From Acholeplasma sp. (GTDB lineage: Bacteria; Bacillota_I; Bacilli_A; Acholeplasmatales; Acholeplasmataceae), in NCBI GenBank assembly GCA_003605085.1, contig QZKD01000013.1, positions 1 to 35,828 on the forward strand: 35,828 nucleotides of DNA, in the 5' to 3' direction. Made by a program: the position numbers and the translations under genes. This document shows positions 23,969 to 31,501 of the stretch, piece after piece. Numbering within the stretch: the first letter of the stretch is position 1; the number at the start of each line of letters is the position of its first letter. The notes below the pieces were generated by a model. That model did no database searches. It was not told where the DNA came from and saw only the letters and a program-made list of their open reading frames with translations.

Positions 23969-25035
23969 GCAAAGTCCTCATCAAAGGAAACGAAGCAATC
24001 GCTCGTGCCGCTGTGGCAGCAGGTGCAGATGCATTCTTTGGTTATCCGATTACTCCTCAAAATGAAATTCCTGAATATTTATCAAAACTACTCGTTGAAC
24101 ATGGTAAAGCATTCGTACAAGCAGAATCTGAAGTTGCAGCCATTAATATGGTGTATGGTGCAGCAGGTGCTGGAGCACGCGTGATGACATCCTCTTCTTC
24201 AGTTGGTATTGCTTTGAAACAAGAAGGAATCAGTTACATGGCGGGATCAGAATTACCCTGTGTGATTGTATCCATCATGCGTGGTGGTCCTGGTCTAGGG
24301 GGGATTCAACCTTCACAGGCAGACTATTTTCAAGCGACACGAGGTGGAGGAAATGGCGATTATCATGTGATCGTATTTGCTCCTGAATCCATACAAGAAA
24401 CTGTGGATTTAATGAAAGAAGCCTTTGATATTGCTGATCAATATCGCAATCCAGTGATGATTTTAGCCGATGGTTTAATCGGTCAAATGATGGAATCCGT
24501 GGATATGGATAAACCTGCGAAAAAGCGCGATATAAAGCCAAAAAAATATGCAACAACTGGAACGGATTTTCATGAGGGAAGAAACATTATTACTTCAGTT
24601 TTCTTAGATCCTATCGAGCTTGAAAATCATAATTTAGCACTTCAAGCGAAGTATCATGAAGTTGAGAAAAATGAAGTCCGTTTCGAACTCACAAACATGG
24701 ATCAAGCAGAATATGTCATCGTCGCGTATGGAACATCGGCTCGTATATGTCGTTCAGCGATTGAGACACTTGCTGATCAAGGAATCAAAGTAGGTATGAT
24801 TCGTCCAATTTCTTTATGGCCATTTCCTAAAAAGGCTTTTGAACACATACCTGCGACATGCAAAGGCTTACTCGTTACAGAGATGAGTATGGGTCAAATG
24901 ATCGATGATGTCAAGATTGCAAATAAAGGAAAATTCCCCATTGCTTTTTATGGACGCACCGGTGGAGTCGTTCCTGAACCAGAAGAAATCGTAGAAGCGA
25001 TTCTCCATTTTAACGAAAAGGTGGTGGAATCATGA
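23965..25035 (+). CDS. vorB: 2-Oxoacid:ferredoxin oxidoreductase, alpha subunit (VorB type)
   Basis: 356 residues. Starts with LIKGNEAIARAAVAAGADAF and the GYPITPQNEI motif of the pyrimidine-binding domain. RGGPGLGGIQPSQADYFQA (near 111-129) is strongly conserved in VorB/KorA. The C-terminal half is the transketolase-C-like domain (YVIVAYGTSAR, IRPISLWPFP). With VorA it forms the TPP active site that oxidatively decarboxylates 3-methyl-2-oxobutanoate-type acids to acyl-CoA. 2-Oxoglutarate remains possible, since the KorA and VorB families are close. It overlaps both neighbours by ATGA. Confidence 0.88.
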   Translation: MSKVLIKGNEAIARAAVAAGADAFFGYPITPQNEIPEYLSKLLVEHGKAFVQAESEVAAINMVYGAAGAGARVMTSSSSVGIALKQEGISYMAGSELPCVIVSIMRGGPGLGGIQPSQADYFQATRGGGNGDYHVIVFAPESIQETVDLMKEAFDIADQYRNPVMILADGLIGQMMESVDMDKPAKKRDIKPKKYATTGTDFHEGRNIITSVFLDPIELENHNLALQAKYHEVEKNEVRFELTNMDQAEYVIVAYGTSARICRSAIETLADQGIKVGMIRPISLWPFPKKAFEHIPATCKGLLVTEMSMGQMIDDVKIANKGKFPIAFYGRTGGVVPEPEEIVEAILHFNEKVVES

Positions 25036-25775
25036 TTCGTTATGAACGTAGTCAAGGGTTAACGGAAGCCCATACCCATTATTGCCCGGGATGTACCCAT
25101 GGAATTCTTCACAAGTTGATTGCAGAAGTACTTGAAGAACTTGGCTTATTAGGAAAATCCATCGGAATTGCATCTGTCGGTTGTTCGGTATTTTCCTATG
25201 ATTATATCAAAACAGATTTTCAACAAGCTCCTCACGGAAGAGCGTGTGCGACTGCTACAGGGATTAAACGTGTTTTACCTGATCGCATTGTTTTCACCTA
25301 TCAAGGTGATGGAGATTTTGGTTCGATTGGGATTGCTGAAGGGATTCATGCAGCCAATCGTGGCGAACTCATTACAGCCATTGTAGCTAATAATGCAACC
25401 TATGGAATGACGGGTGGTCAGATGGCACCTACAACGTTAATCGGTCAACATACCACGACATCTCAAGAAGGTAGAAATCGTCAAATGCATGGTTCACCCT
25501 TGAGAATTTCTGAAATTTTTGGTCAAATCACAGGAGCTGCCTATGTTGAACGTGTGTCGCTTCATGATATTCCAAACATCCGTAAAGCCAAAAAAGCGAT
25601 TAAAAAAGCTTTTACCTATCAACTTGAAGGTAAAGGATTCACTATGATTGAAGTCATCTCGACATGTCCAGTAAACTGGGGAATGAAACCCCGCGAAGCG
25701 ATGGATTGGGCGAAAGAAAATATGCTTCCCATCTATCCTTTAGGAATTTTTAAGGATGTGGAAAATCATGATTAG
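25032..25775 (+). CDS. vorA: 2-Oxoacid:ferredoxin oxidoreductase, TPP-binding beta subunit (VorA type)
   Basis: 247 residues. The N-terminal HYCPGCTHGILH holds Cys18 and Cys21. The TPP-binding motif is GDGDFGSIG (92-100), closing at VANNATYGMTGGQ (118-130), with Asp and Asn residues positioned to bind the Mg-diphosphate. KMAPTT-like and STCPVNWGMKP segments match VorA/KorB. It acts together with VorB, VorC and VorD in the cytoplasm. Its 3' end overlaps the vorC start by 8 nt. Confidence 0.9.
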   Translation: MIRYERSQGLTEAHTHYCPGCTHGILHKLIAEVLEELGLLGKSIGIASVGCSVFSYDYIKTDFQQAPHGRACATATGIKRVLPDRIVFTYQGDGDFGSIGIAEGIHAANRGELITAIVANNATYGMTGGQMAPTTLIGQHTTTSQEGRNRQMHGSPLRISEIFGQITGAAYVERVSLHDIPNIRKAKKAIKKAFTYQLEGKGFTMIEVISTCPVNWGMKPREAMDWAKENMLPIYPLGIFKDVENHD

Positions 25776-26304
25776 AAACATTCGTATTGCTGGATTTGGT
25801 GGTCAAGGCGTTATGCTTACAGGGCAACTTCTCGCCTATGCAGCGAACAAGCAAGGCCTCTATAGTTTATGGGTACCGACCTATGGACCAGAGACACGTG
25901 GCGGAACTGCCAATTGTTCGGTTGTCATCAGTGATAAACCCATCCATTCCCCCGTATTTAAAAATGCAGATGATCTTTTAATCTTCAATGAACCCTCGAT
26001 GCAAAAATTTATGGACAGAATTAAGCAAGGTGGAAATATCTTTTATAATTCATCTTTAATCAAATCTGATGTTCATCTTGATACCATTCACAGCTATGGT
26101 GTTCCAATGACAGAATTAGCTCAATCTTTGGAAAAACCTCAAGTAGCTAACATGGTGATGCTCGGTGCGTATTTAAAAAAGGTCGATATTTTTAAAGAAG
26201 ATGTGATCATTGATTCACTTAAATATTTCTTAGGTGAAAAGAAAGGCCACATGCTGCCCATTAATCAAAAGGCACTTTGTGTGGGATTTGAATCTATTGC
26301 ATAA
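25768..26304 (+). CDS. vorC: 2-Oxoacid:ferredoxin oxidoreductase, gamma subunit (VorC type)
   Basis: 178 residues from the ATG at 25768, with AAGGA upstream and the start right at IRNIRIAGFGGQGV. An alternative ATG at 25756 adds four residues and has no better ribosome site. IAGFGGQGVMLTGQLLAYAA and YGPETRGGTANCSVVISD are the hallmark motifs of the POR/KOR gamma domain. The protein completes the four-subunit enzyme. It ends the operon; a terminator follows at 26313-26340. Confidence 0.88.
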   Translation: MIRNIRIAGFGGQGVMLTGQLLAYAANKQGLYSLWVPTYGPETRGGTANCSVVISDKPIHSPVFKNADDLLIFNEPSMQKFMDRIKQGGNIFYNSSLIKSDVHLDTIHSYGVPMTELAQSLEKPQVANMVMLGAYLKKVDIFKEDVIIDSLKYFLGEKKGHMLPINQKALCVGFESIA

Positions 26305-26312
26305 AGATCGAT

Positions 26313-26340
26313 AGGATGTCCAACGGGCATCCTTTTTTTT
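26313..26340 (+). terminator. Intrinsic terminator of the leucine dehydrogenase/Vor operon
   Basis: AGGATGTCC (26313-26321) pairs with GGGCATCCT (26325-26333), one G-T pair included, around an AAC loop, followed by a T-run to 26340. Confidence 0.87.
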
Positions 26341-26386
26341 GCTTGATCAAAAAATGAAAGACACTGATATCAAATATCTTTGCCCG

Positions 26387-26395
26387 TGTTATAAT
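26387..26395 (+). promoter_or_regulatory. Extended -10 promoter of the MFS transporter gene
   Basis: TGT-TATAAT at 26387-26395, with no clear -35. The start would be near 26402, leaving about 35 nt of leader. Confidence 0.45.
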
Positions 26396-26436
26396 GGTTT
26401 CAAGCGAAATGCTAATCTAAAAAGTCAGGTGAAGGT

Positions 26437-28044
26437 ATGAAACTCGATTATAAAAAGACGTTTTATGTAGGTCTTGCCTTTTTTATCATTACCATTTTTT
26501 GGCAGACATATGACTCGATTATCACGAAGATTTTAATTGACAAGTTCGGTCTAAACCAAACATGGTCCGGGGTTGTTATGGCGCTAGATAATGTGCTCGC
26601 CTTATTCATGTTACCCCTTTTTGGTGCGATTTCTGATAGAACCAATCATAAAAAAGGAAGACGTACACCCTACATCATTTATGGAACCATCGTCGCAGCT
26701 TTTGCCTTCATGGCGTTATCCTTCAGTGACAACATTCAAACGGCAAGAATTGAAGAGACCACCATTATACAGCAATACGAATTAATTGTTGATTCCTCCG
26801 ATGAAGTGAGAGAACAACCTATCTTCTGGTTAGGACTCACCGTGGACATGCGTCTTGAAAGACAAGAGATGCTCGATCAAGGTAAGATCACCCAAAAACA
26901 ATTCGATCGTTTCGAAGCATCCATTTTTGATCCCATGGCAGAACTCTTGGATGACAACGGATTAACTACTCCGTTGGATGCGATTGAACAATCTTATTTA
27001 GATGGTTATTATCACCAATATTTAAGTGAACTCGCGTGGATGATTACCGTTGAATCACCAGGAAACTTTATCGCGTTTGTCTTTATGTTACTGATTGCAC
27101 TGATTGCGATGTCGACCTACCGTTCACCCGCTGTTTCCTTAATGCCTGATGTCACCATGAAGCCTTTACGTTCGAAAGCCAATGCCATCATTAACTTGAT
27201 GGGAGCTGCTGCAGGTGTCACATCACTAGTCCTATTAACTGTTTTCGGTTTAGGAGGACGCTCGTATGTACACTATACGATGGCGTTTGTAAGTGTCGGG
27301 ATTATCATGCTTTTAGTTCTCGCATTCTTCTTATTTAAGGTCAATGAACCCAAACTCGTCAAAGAAAGAGAATTGGATGATAAGAAGTGGAAACTTACCG
27401 AAAATGAAAAGGATGTCCATGATATGCATGAACTTCCAAAAGATAAAAAGATTTCACTTTACTTAATTTTATTTTCTGTCTTCTTATGGTTTATGGGATA
27501 TAACGCAGTCATGACGAAAGTCTCTGACTATGCACCTAAAATCTTACAACTTCCCTCATTTACGCTTCCCTTACTCGTCGCGAATGTCACTGCGATTATC
27601 GCGTTTATCCCTATTGGGATACTTTCAACCAAATTTGGTAGAAGAAAAACGATTTTAGCAGGGATCGTCTTACTCACCTTATGTTTTGGTAGTGTATTCT
27701 TTTTAACCAAAGATACAGGTTGGATTATGTTCATTGTCTTTGGTCTTACAGGTATTGGCTGGGCGACGATCAATGTCAACTCATATCCCATGGTGGTTGA
27801 ACTTGCCAAAGGTTCTAATGTTGGTAAATACACAGGGTATTACTACTCATTTTCCATGGCAGCACAAATATTGACACCGATTTTATCAGGTTTCTTGATG
27901 GATATGATTCATCAAAAAGTCCTCTTTCCATATGCCACAGTCTTTGTTGCATTAGCGTTCATTACCATGTTCTTCACGAAGCACGGTGATCCGGTTGTTT
28001 CCAAAGACTCACTATTAGAAAACTTTGATGTAGATATGGATTAA
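26437..28044 (+). CDS. MFS transporter (SLC45/GPH-like) with large outer insert
   Basis: 535 residues, about 12 membrane segments. The start MKLDYKKTFYVGLAFFI, and motif A in the 2-3 loop (SDRTNHKKGRR, 66-76), fit the SLC45/GPH-related sugar transporter group, often linked to oligosaccharide or glycoside uptake. Between helix 3 (about 77-96) and helix 4 (about 209-226) lies an acidic, helical stretch of about 110 residues that should face outside. The linker around 308-345 is charged and cytoplasmic. A second repeat of motif A is seen at STKFGRRKTI near 394-403. It is convergent with the glycerophosphodiesterase and shares a terminator. Cargo unknown. Confidence 0.85.
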   Translation: MKLDYKKTFYVGLAFFIITIFWQTYDSIITKILIDKFGLNQTWSGVVMALDNVLALFMLPLFGAISDRTNHKKGRRTPYIIYGTIVAAFAFMALSFSDNIQTARIEETTIIQQYELIVDSSDEVREQPIFWLGLTVDMRLERQEMLDQGKITQKQFDRFEASIFDPMAELLDDNGLTTPLDAIEQSYLDGYYHQYLSELAWMITVESPGNFIAFVFMLLIALIAMSTYRSPAVSLMPDVTMKPLRSKANAIINLMGAAAGVTSLVLLTVFGLGGRSYVHYTMAFVSVGIIMLLVLAFFLFKVNEPKLVKERELDDKKWKLTENEKDVHDMHELPKDKKISLYLILFSVFLWFMGYNAVMTKVSDYAPKILQLPSFTLPLLVANVTAIIAFIPIGILSTKFGRRKTILAGIVLLTLCFGSVFFLTKDTGWIMFIVFGLTGIGWATINVNSYPMVVELAKGSNVGKYTGYYYSFSMAAQILTPILSGFLMDMIHQKVLFPYATVFVALAFITMFFTKHGDPVVSKDSLLENFDVDMD

Positions 28045-28045
28045 C

Positions 28046-28080
28046 AAAAAAAGGTACTGGGCTCCAGTACCTTATTTTTT
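28046..28080. terminator. Bidirectional terminator between the MFS and glycerophosphodiesterase genes
   Basis: GGTACTGG-GCT-CCAGTACC (28053-28071) is a perfect 8-bp stem with an A-tract on its left and TTATTTTTTT on its right, so it works in both directions. The minus-strand stop codon lies immediately beside the stem. Confidence 0.9.
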
Positions 28081-28830
28081 TGGTATAAAATATTCAAAGA
28101 CAGCATTATCATAATGGGATCTGACAAAGTCAAGTTCTTCTTGGGATTGAGCGGCATAACTGATGACGGTCATCCCTTTTTTGTAGTATTTGTCCAATAT
28201 TATATTGGGCATATCATGAATGTAGTACGAGATAAAATCTGGTTTTGTCCAGGGGTTAAAAATCATGTGCTTCATCATCCATTTGATGATTTTTGGCATC
28301 TTGGGATCTCTTGTAAATGTTTCTGCAATTTGACCCCTGATGACATCATGATGATGTTTTTTGAACCAATAAACAACTTTAGGATGGAAAGAAAAAATAG
28401 CATAAACCCCTTTGTAATGGATGAGTGATTTCATGATTGATTCACACAACTTAACAACAGGTCCGTGAGGCTTAAGTTCGATCAGAAGCGGAACTTTTCC
28501 ATCGACTAACGCAAGTACTTCATCGATGGTCATCATCTTTTCATCGGTACCGAGCAATCGTAGTTGTTGAAGGTCATCTTTGGTGATGTCATCTGTGGTA
28601 CGTGGATCGCCACATAACCGTTTTAGATGATAATCATGCATAGCGATAACTGTACCATCTTTGAGCACATTCACATCAAGCTCTATGGCAAATCCTTGAT
28701 CGATAGCGCTCATAAATGAAAGACGTGAATTCTCTGGAACTTTACCGTCTTTCGTATGTAGCCCTCGATGGGCAATCCAGGCATTTTTTAACCACTTTAA
28801 ATCTTTTTTAACCACAGATATCTGCTCCAT
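28072..28830 (-). CDS. Glycerophosphodiester phosphodiesterase
   Basis: 252 residues. GDPD signature: AHRGLH (20-25) with His21 and Arg22, the metal pair Glu50/Asp52 in IELDVNV, and catalytic His65 in AMHDYHLKRLCG. LIELKP and the barrel-end DNAVFEYF complete the TIM barrel. No signal peptide, so probably cytoplasmic, hydrolysing glycerophosphodiesters to glycerol-3-phosphate. The ATG at 28830 has only a weak AAGAAA ribosome site. A GTG six codons in has GGAG about 9 nt upstream and is a real alternative start. The leader holds an inverted repeat. Confidence 0.88.
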   Translation of the reverse strand: MEQISVVKKDLKWLKNAWIAHRGLHTKDGKVPENSRLSFMSAIDQGFAIELDVNVLKDGTVIAMHDYHLKRLCGDPRTTDDITKDDLQQLRLLGTDEKMMTIDEVLALVDGKVPLLIELKPHGPVVKLCESIMKSLIHYKGVYAIFSFHPKVVYWFKKHHHDVIRGQIAETFTRDPKMPKIIKWMMKHMIFNPWTKPDFISYYIHDMPNIILDKYYKKGMTVISYAAQSQEELDFVRSHYDNAVFEYFIPKK

Positions 28831-28881
28831 TTTCTTAAACTAAGGTGCACCGGTTTTTAGTTTTTTTTAACTTCTCCACAT

Positions 28882-28890
28882 ATTATAGCA
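28882..28890 (-). promoter_or_regulatory. Extended -10 promoter of the glycerophosphodiesterase gene
   Basis: On the minus strand TGC-TATAAT (28890-28882). No good -35. The start near 28875 gives a leader of about 45 nt. It lies back-to-back with the promoter of the 5'-nucleotidase gene. Confidence 0.45.
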
Positions 28891-28919
28891 CAAAATCACC
28901 CTATGCCTTGAGGTTATTA

Positions 28920-28928
28920 TGTTATAAT
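28920..28928 (+). promoter_or_regulatory. Extended -10 promoter of the 5'-nucleotidase gene
   Basis: TGT-TATAAT at 28920-28928, followed after about 15 nt by GGAAGG and the ATG at 28954. No consensus -35. Confidence 0.5.
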
Positions 28929-28953
28929 ACTTTTTGCAAAGGAAGGTTTTCAT

Positions 28954-31011
28954 ATGACAAAATGGTTTCGTGCATTCATTCTGATCAGTCTCTCACTCGT
29001 ATTAATTTCCTGTCAAGGAAATCAAACAGAGATTGATTATGTCCCTCCCACATTTTCCGGATTAAAAGATATTCAATATACCGTTTTAGATCCAAAACCG
29101 AATCTTCTCGATGGTGTAACAGCCTTTGATTCGATTGACGGGGATGTCACATCACGTATCGTGATTGATGAATCCCAGGTTGATTGGAACACACCAGGTA
29201 TTTACAATCTCATCTATACCGTCACAGATACTAAAGATAACTTGATCGGTGATAGTGTTTTAGTCATCATCACAGAGCGTCAAGGTGAAATTGATCAAAC
29301 ACCACCTATTATTTATAACGCCTCAAATGTGGTCTATCTCATCGGTGAAACAATCCCTGATCTTTCTTCAGGGATTATTGCTTATGATGATCAAGATGGT
29401 AATCTCACATCTCAAGTGATCATTGATGATAGCACGGTCGATTGGGCAGTACCTGGGACGTATCAAGTGACGTATTCTGTCGAAGATTCTTCAGATAATT
29501 TCTTTTCCATTACCGTCACCATCAGAGTCGAATCAGGTACACCCACGCTTTCATCATTAACCATCTATTACATCAATGATACCCATGGTGCGATTCAAAA
29601 TAATGGCTCCTCGATGGGTTTAGCGAATATCGCCAATTTAATTTTAGATGAAAAAGAAAATAACCCCGAGGAAACCTTATTTATTGGAGGGGGAGATCTT
29701 TTACAGGGAAATATTTTATCGAATTATTTTTATGGTAGTTCCATGATTCATATGTTCAATTATATGACAATGGATGCGTTTGTTTTAGGTAACCATGAAT
29801 TTGATTGGGGATTGCCTCGAATCTTAGAATATTTTAATCCTGAAACGACAGAAATGAAAGCGAATTTTCCATTACTAGCTGCCAATGTATTTTTAAAAGG
29901 AACAACGACCTATCCCGATCATATCGATCCATATACCATCATCGAGCGTGCCAATGTAAAAATCGGCATCATCGGTCTCATGGGTTTTGGACTTGAAAGT
30001 TCGATTGCGACATCCATGGTACAGGATTATGTTTTTGATGATCCTGTCACTTGGGCAGCGTATTATGCGAATTATTTACGGGAAGAAGAAGATGTTGATG
30101 TCATTATCGCTGTCGTTCATGGATCTTCTGATTCTACGAATCAAGCTTTAGGACAACTTTCGGGAACCGAAAGAATTGATGTTACATTTAACGGACATTC
30201 TCACCAGGAGTATATTCGTTTTGAATCCAGAAATGGAGTCGATATGCCCGTGATTCAATCAGGAGCCAATGGCAATTATGTAGGTGAAGTGACACTATAT
30301 TTAAATAACGATCAAGTTGTGAGTGGTTATCAGGTACGTAATTTAACCGCATCGATGGAACCTCGACTTTCATCTCCCGATTCAGGGATGCAAAGTATTA
30401 TATCTAGTTATGTCGCGCAAATTGAACCCCTCTTAACCGAAGTCATTATCACATCAAGTGATGACTATTCAACGACAGAACTCACCGCATTCATGGCACG
30501 GCTCATCAGAATATCCGTGGATGCAGATCTAGGCATTCATAATTTTGGTGGAACCCGTGCAAGCCTAGATATGGGTGAAGAGATCACAGTAGCAACTCTC
30601 TATCAAATATTTCCCTTTGATAATAAAGTCAAATATGTGGAACTTTTAGGATCTGAGATTAAAGATTACGCGAATTCATCTGTTTATATCGATTTTGCCA
30701 GTGGATTATCATTAGATAACCTTGAAGATGATGTGTACTATAAAGTCGCAACCAATGAATACGTCTTTGATAAAGTGGATAATCCCTTTATCTATGGGCT
30801 CAATCCAGTGGACACAGGGATTCTGATCCGCGACGTCTTAGAAGATGTTTTAAGAAACCAAAGCGAAAGCTATCCATCTTTTTCAATTGACCATCCCATT
30901 GTTCTTTCTTTGGTTGATCCTCTCTGGATACATAAGGATTCAAGATCACCAAAGATTGCATTAACTAAGGATGAATTCAGATATAAAAACGGTCTCATGA
31001 TTTTCATGTGA
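28954..31011 (+). CDS. Surface lipoprotein 5'-nucleotidase/phosphodiesterase with two Ig-like repeats
   Basis: 685 residues. The lipoprotein signal ends in LISC with Cys20. Two tandem Ig-like domains of the DUF5011 type follow (about 30-107 and 115-192). They share a clear internal repeat: an acidic DGDVTS or DGNLTS turn, a VDW pair, PGIY or PGTY, and a closing strand. The catalytic part begins near 200: INDTHG with Asp209 and His211, GGGDLL with Asp248, GNHEFDWG with Asn280/His281, and GHSH later, the dinuclear metal site of UshA/YfkN-type enzymes. The C-terminal nucleotidase domain is present. It should release phosphate and nucleosides at the cell surface. GGAAGG precedes the ATG. Confidence 0.9.
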   Translation: MTKWFRAFILISLSLVLISCQGNQTEIDYVPPTFSGLKDIQYTVLDPKPNLLDGVTAFDSIDGDVTSRIVIDESQVDWNTPGIYNLIYTVTDTKDNLIGDSVLVIITERQGEIDQTPPIIYNASNVVYLIGETIPDLSSGIIAYDDQDGNLTSQVIIDDSTVDWAVPGTYQVTYSVEDSSDNFFSITVTIRVESGTPTLSSLTIYYINDTHGAIQNNGSSMGLANIANLILDEKENNPEETLFIGGGDLLQGNILSNYFYGSSMIHMFNYMTMDAFVLGNHEFDWGLPRILEYFNPETTEMKANFPLLAANVFLKGTTTYPDHIDPYTIIERANVKIGIIGLMGFGLESSIATSMVQDYVFDDPVTWAAYYANYLREEEDVDVIIAVVHGSSDSTNQALGQLSGTERIDVTFNGHSHQEYIRFESRNGVDMPVIQSGANGNYVGEVTLYLNNDQVVSGYQVRNLTASMEPRLSSPDSGMQSIISSYVAQIEPLLTEVIITSSDDYSTTELTAFMARLIRISVDADLGIHNFGGTRASLDMGEEITVATLYQIFPFDNKVKYVELLGSEIKDYANSSVYIDFASGLSLDNLEDDVYYKVATNEYVFDKVDNPFIYGLNPVDTGILIRDVLEDVLRNQSESYPSFSIDHPIVLSLVDPLWIHKDSRSPKIALTKDEFRYKNGLMIFM

Positions 31012-31042
31012 TACAATAACCATAGAAAGAGGAGGTAACCCA

Positions 31043-31501
31043 ATGATTCCATCTTTTGAAAAACGCGTTCGTGCGTTTGCTATTGACACCTCAGGTGTGA
31101 CATTATTTGTCATCTTATCATCATTTTTAGGGGTGTATTGGCGTCCACTCCCATGGTTGATTAGTGGCTTAGCATTTCTTGGCTTTTATATCATTCCCTA
31201 CGCTATATCCCAAGGACAAACCTTCGGGAAACGGATTCAAAAAATTAAAGTAGTCGATATCGAAGGTGGACCCGTACCCCTCTGGCGTGTACTTGCCCGT
31301 GAAATCTTCAAACTTGGTCTTAGTTTTATCACGTTTGGCCTCTATTTAGTCATTGCATTCTTTGCTATGTCCGAAAAGACGTCCCAAACCATTCATGATA
31401 AAATCTTCAAAACGAAACTCATCGATTTACAACAACCAAATAAGTACAAGAGTGACCCGATCTTAGGTAAATCTGAATCGATGAAGAAGCGAGGTATGTA
31501 A
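31043..31501 (+). CDS. RDD family membrane protein
   Basis: 152 residues. The RDD domain opens with FEKRVRAFAIDT (Arg, Ala and Asp at the expected points) and has two to three hydrophobic segments (about 17-34, 36-54 and 91-112). GQTFGKRIQKIKVVD supplies the conserved G-x-T-x-GK loop, and the Arg-rich WRVLARE precedes the last helix. The family is of uncertain function, with some members proposed as ion antiporters. AGGAGGT precedes the ATG. Its TAA overlaps the ATG of the amylase gene (TAATG), indicating coupled translation. Confidence 0.87.
   Translation: MIPSFEKRVRAFAIDTSGVTLFVILSSFLGVYWRPLPWLISGLAFLGFYIIPYAISQGQTFGKRIQKIKVVDIEGGPVPLWRVLAREIFKLGLSFITFGLYLVIAFFAMSEKTSQTIHDKIFKTKLIDLQQPNKYKSDPILGKSESMKKRGM

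Noticed and set aside
28838-28871. Inverted repeat as a terminator on the plus strand
   Set aside because: The stem is imperfect, and no plus-strand gene ends there.
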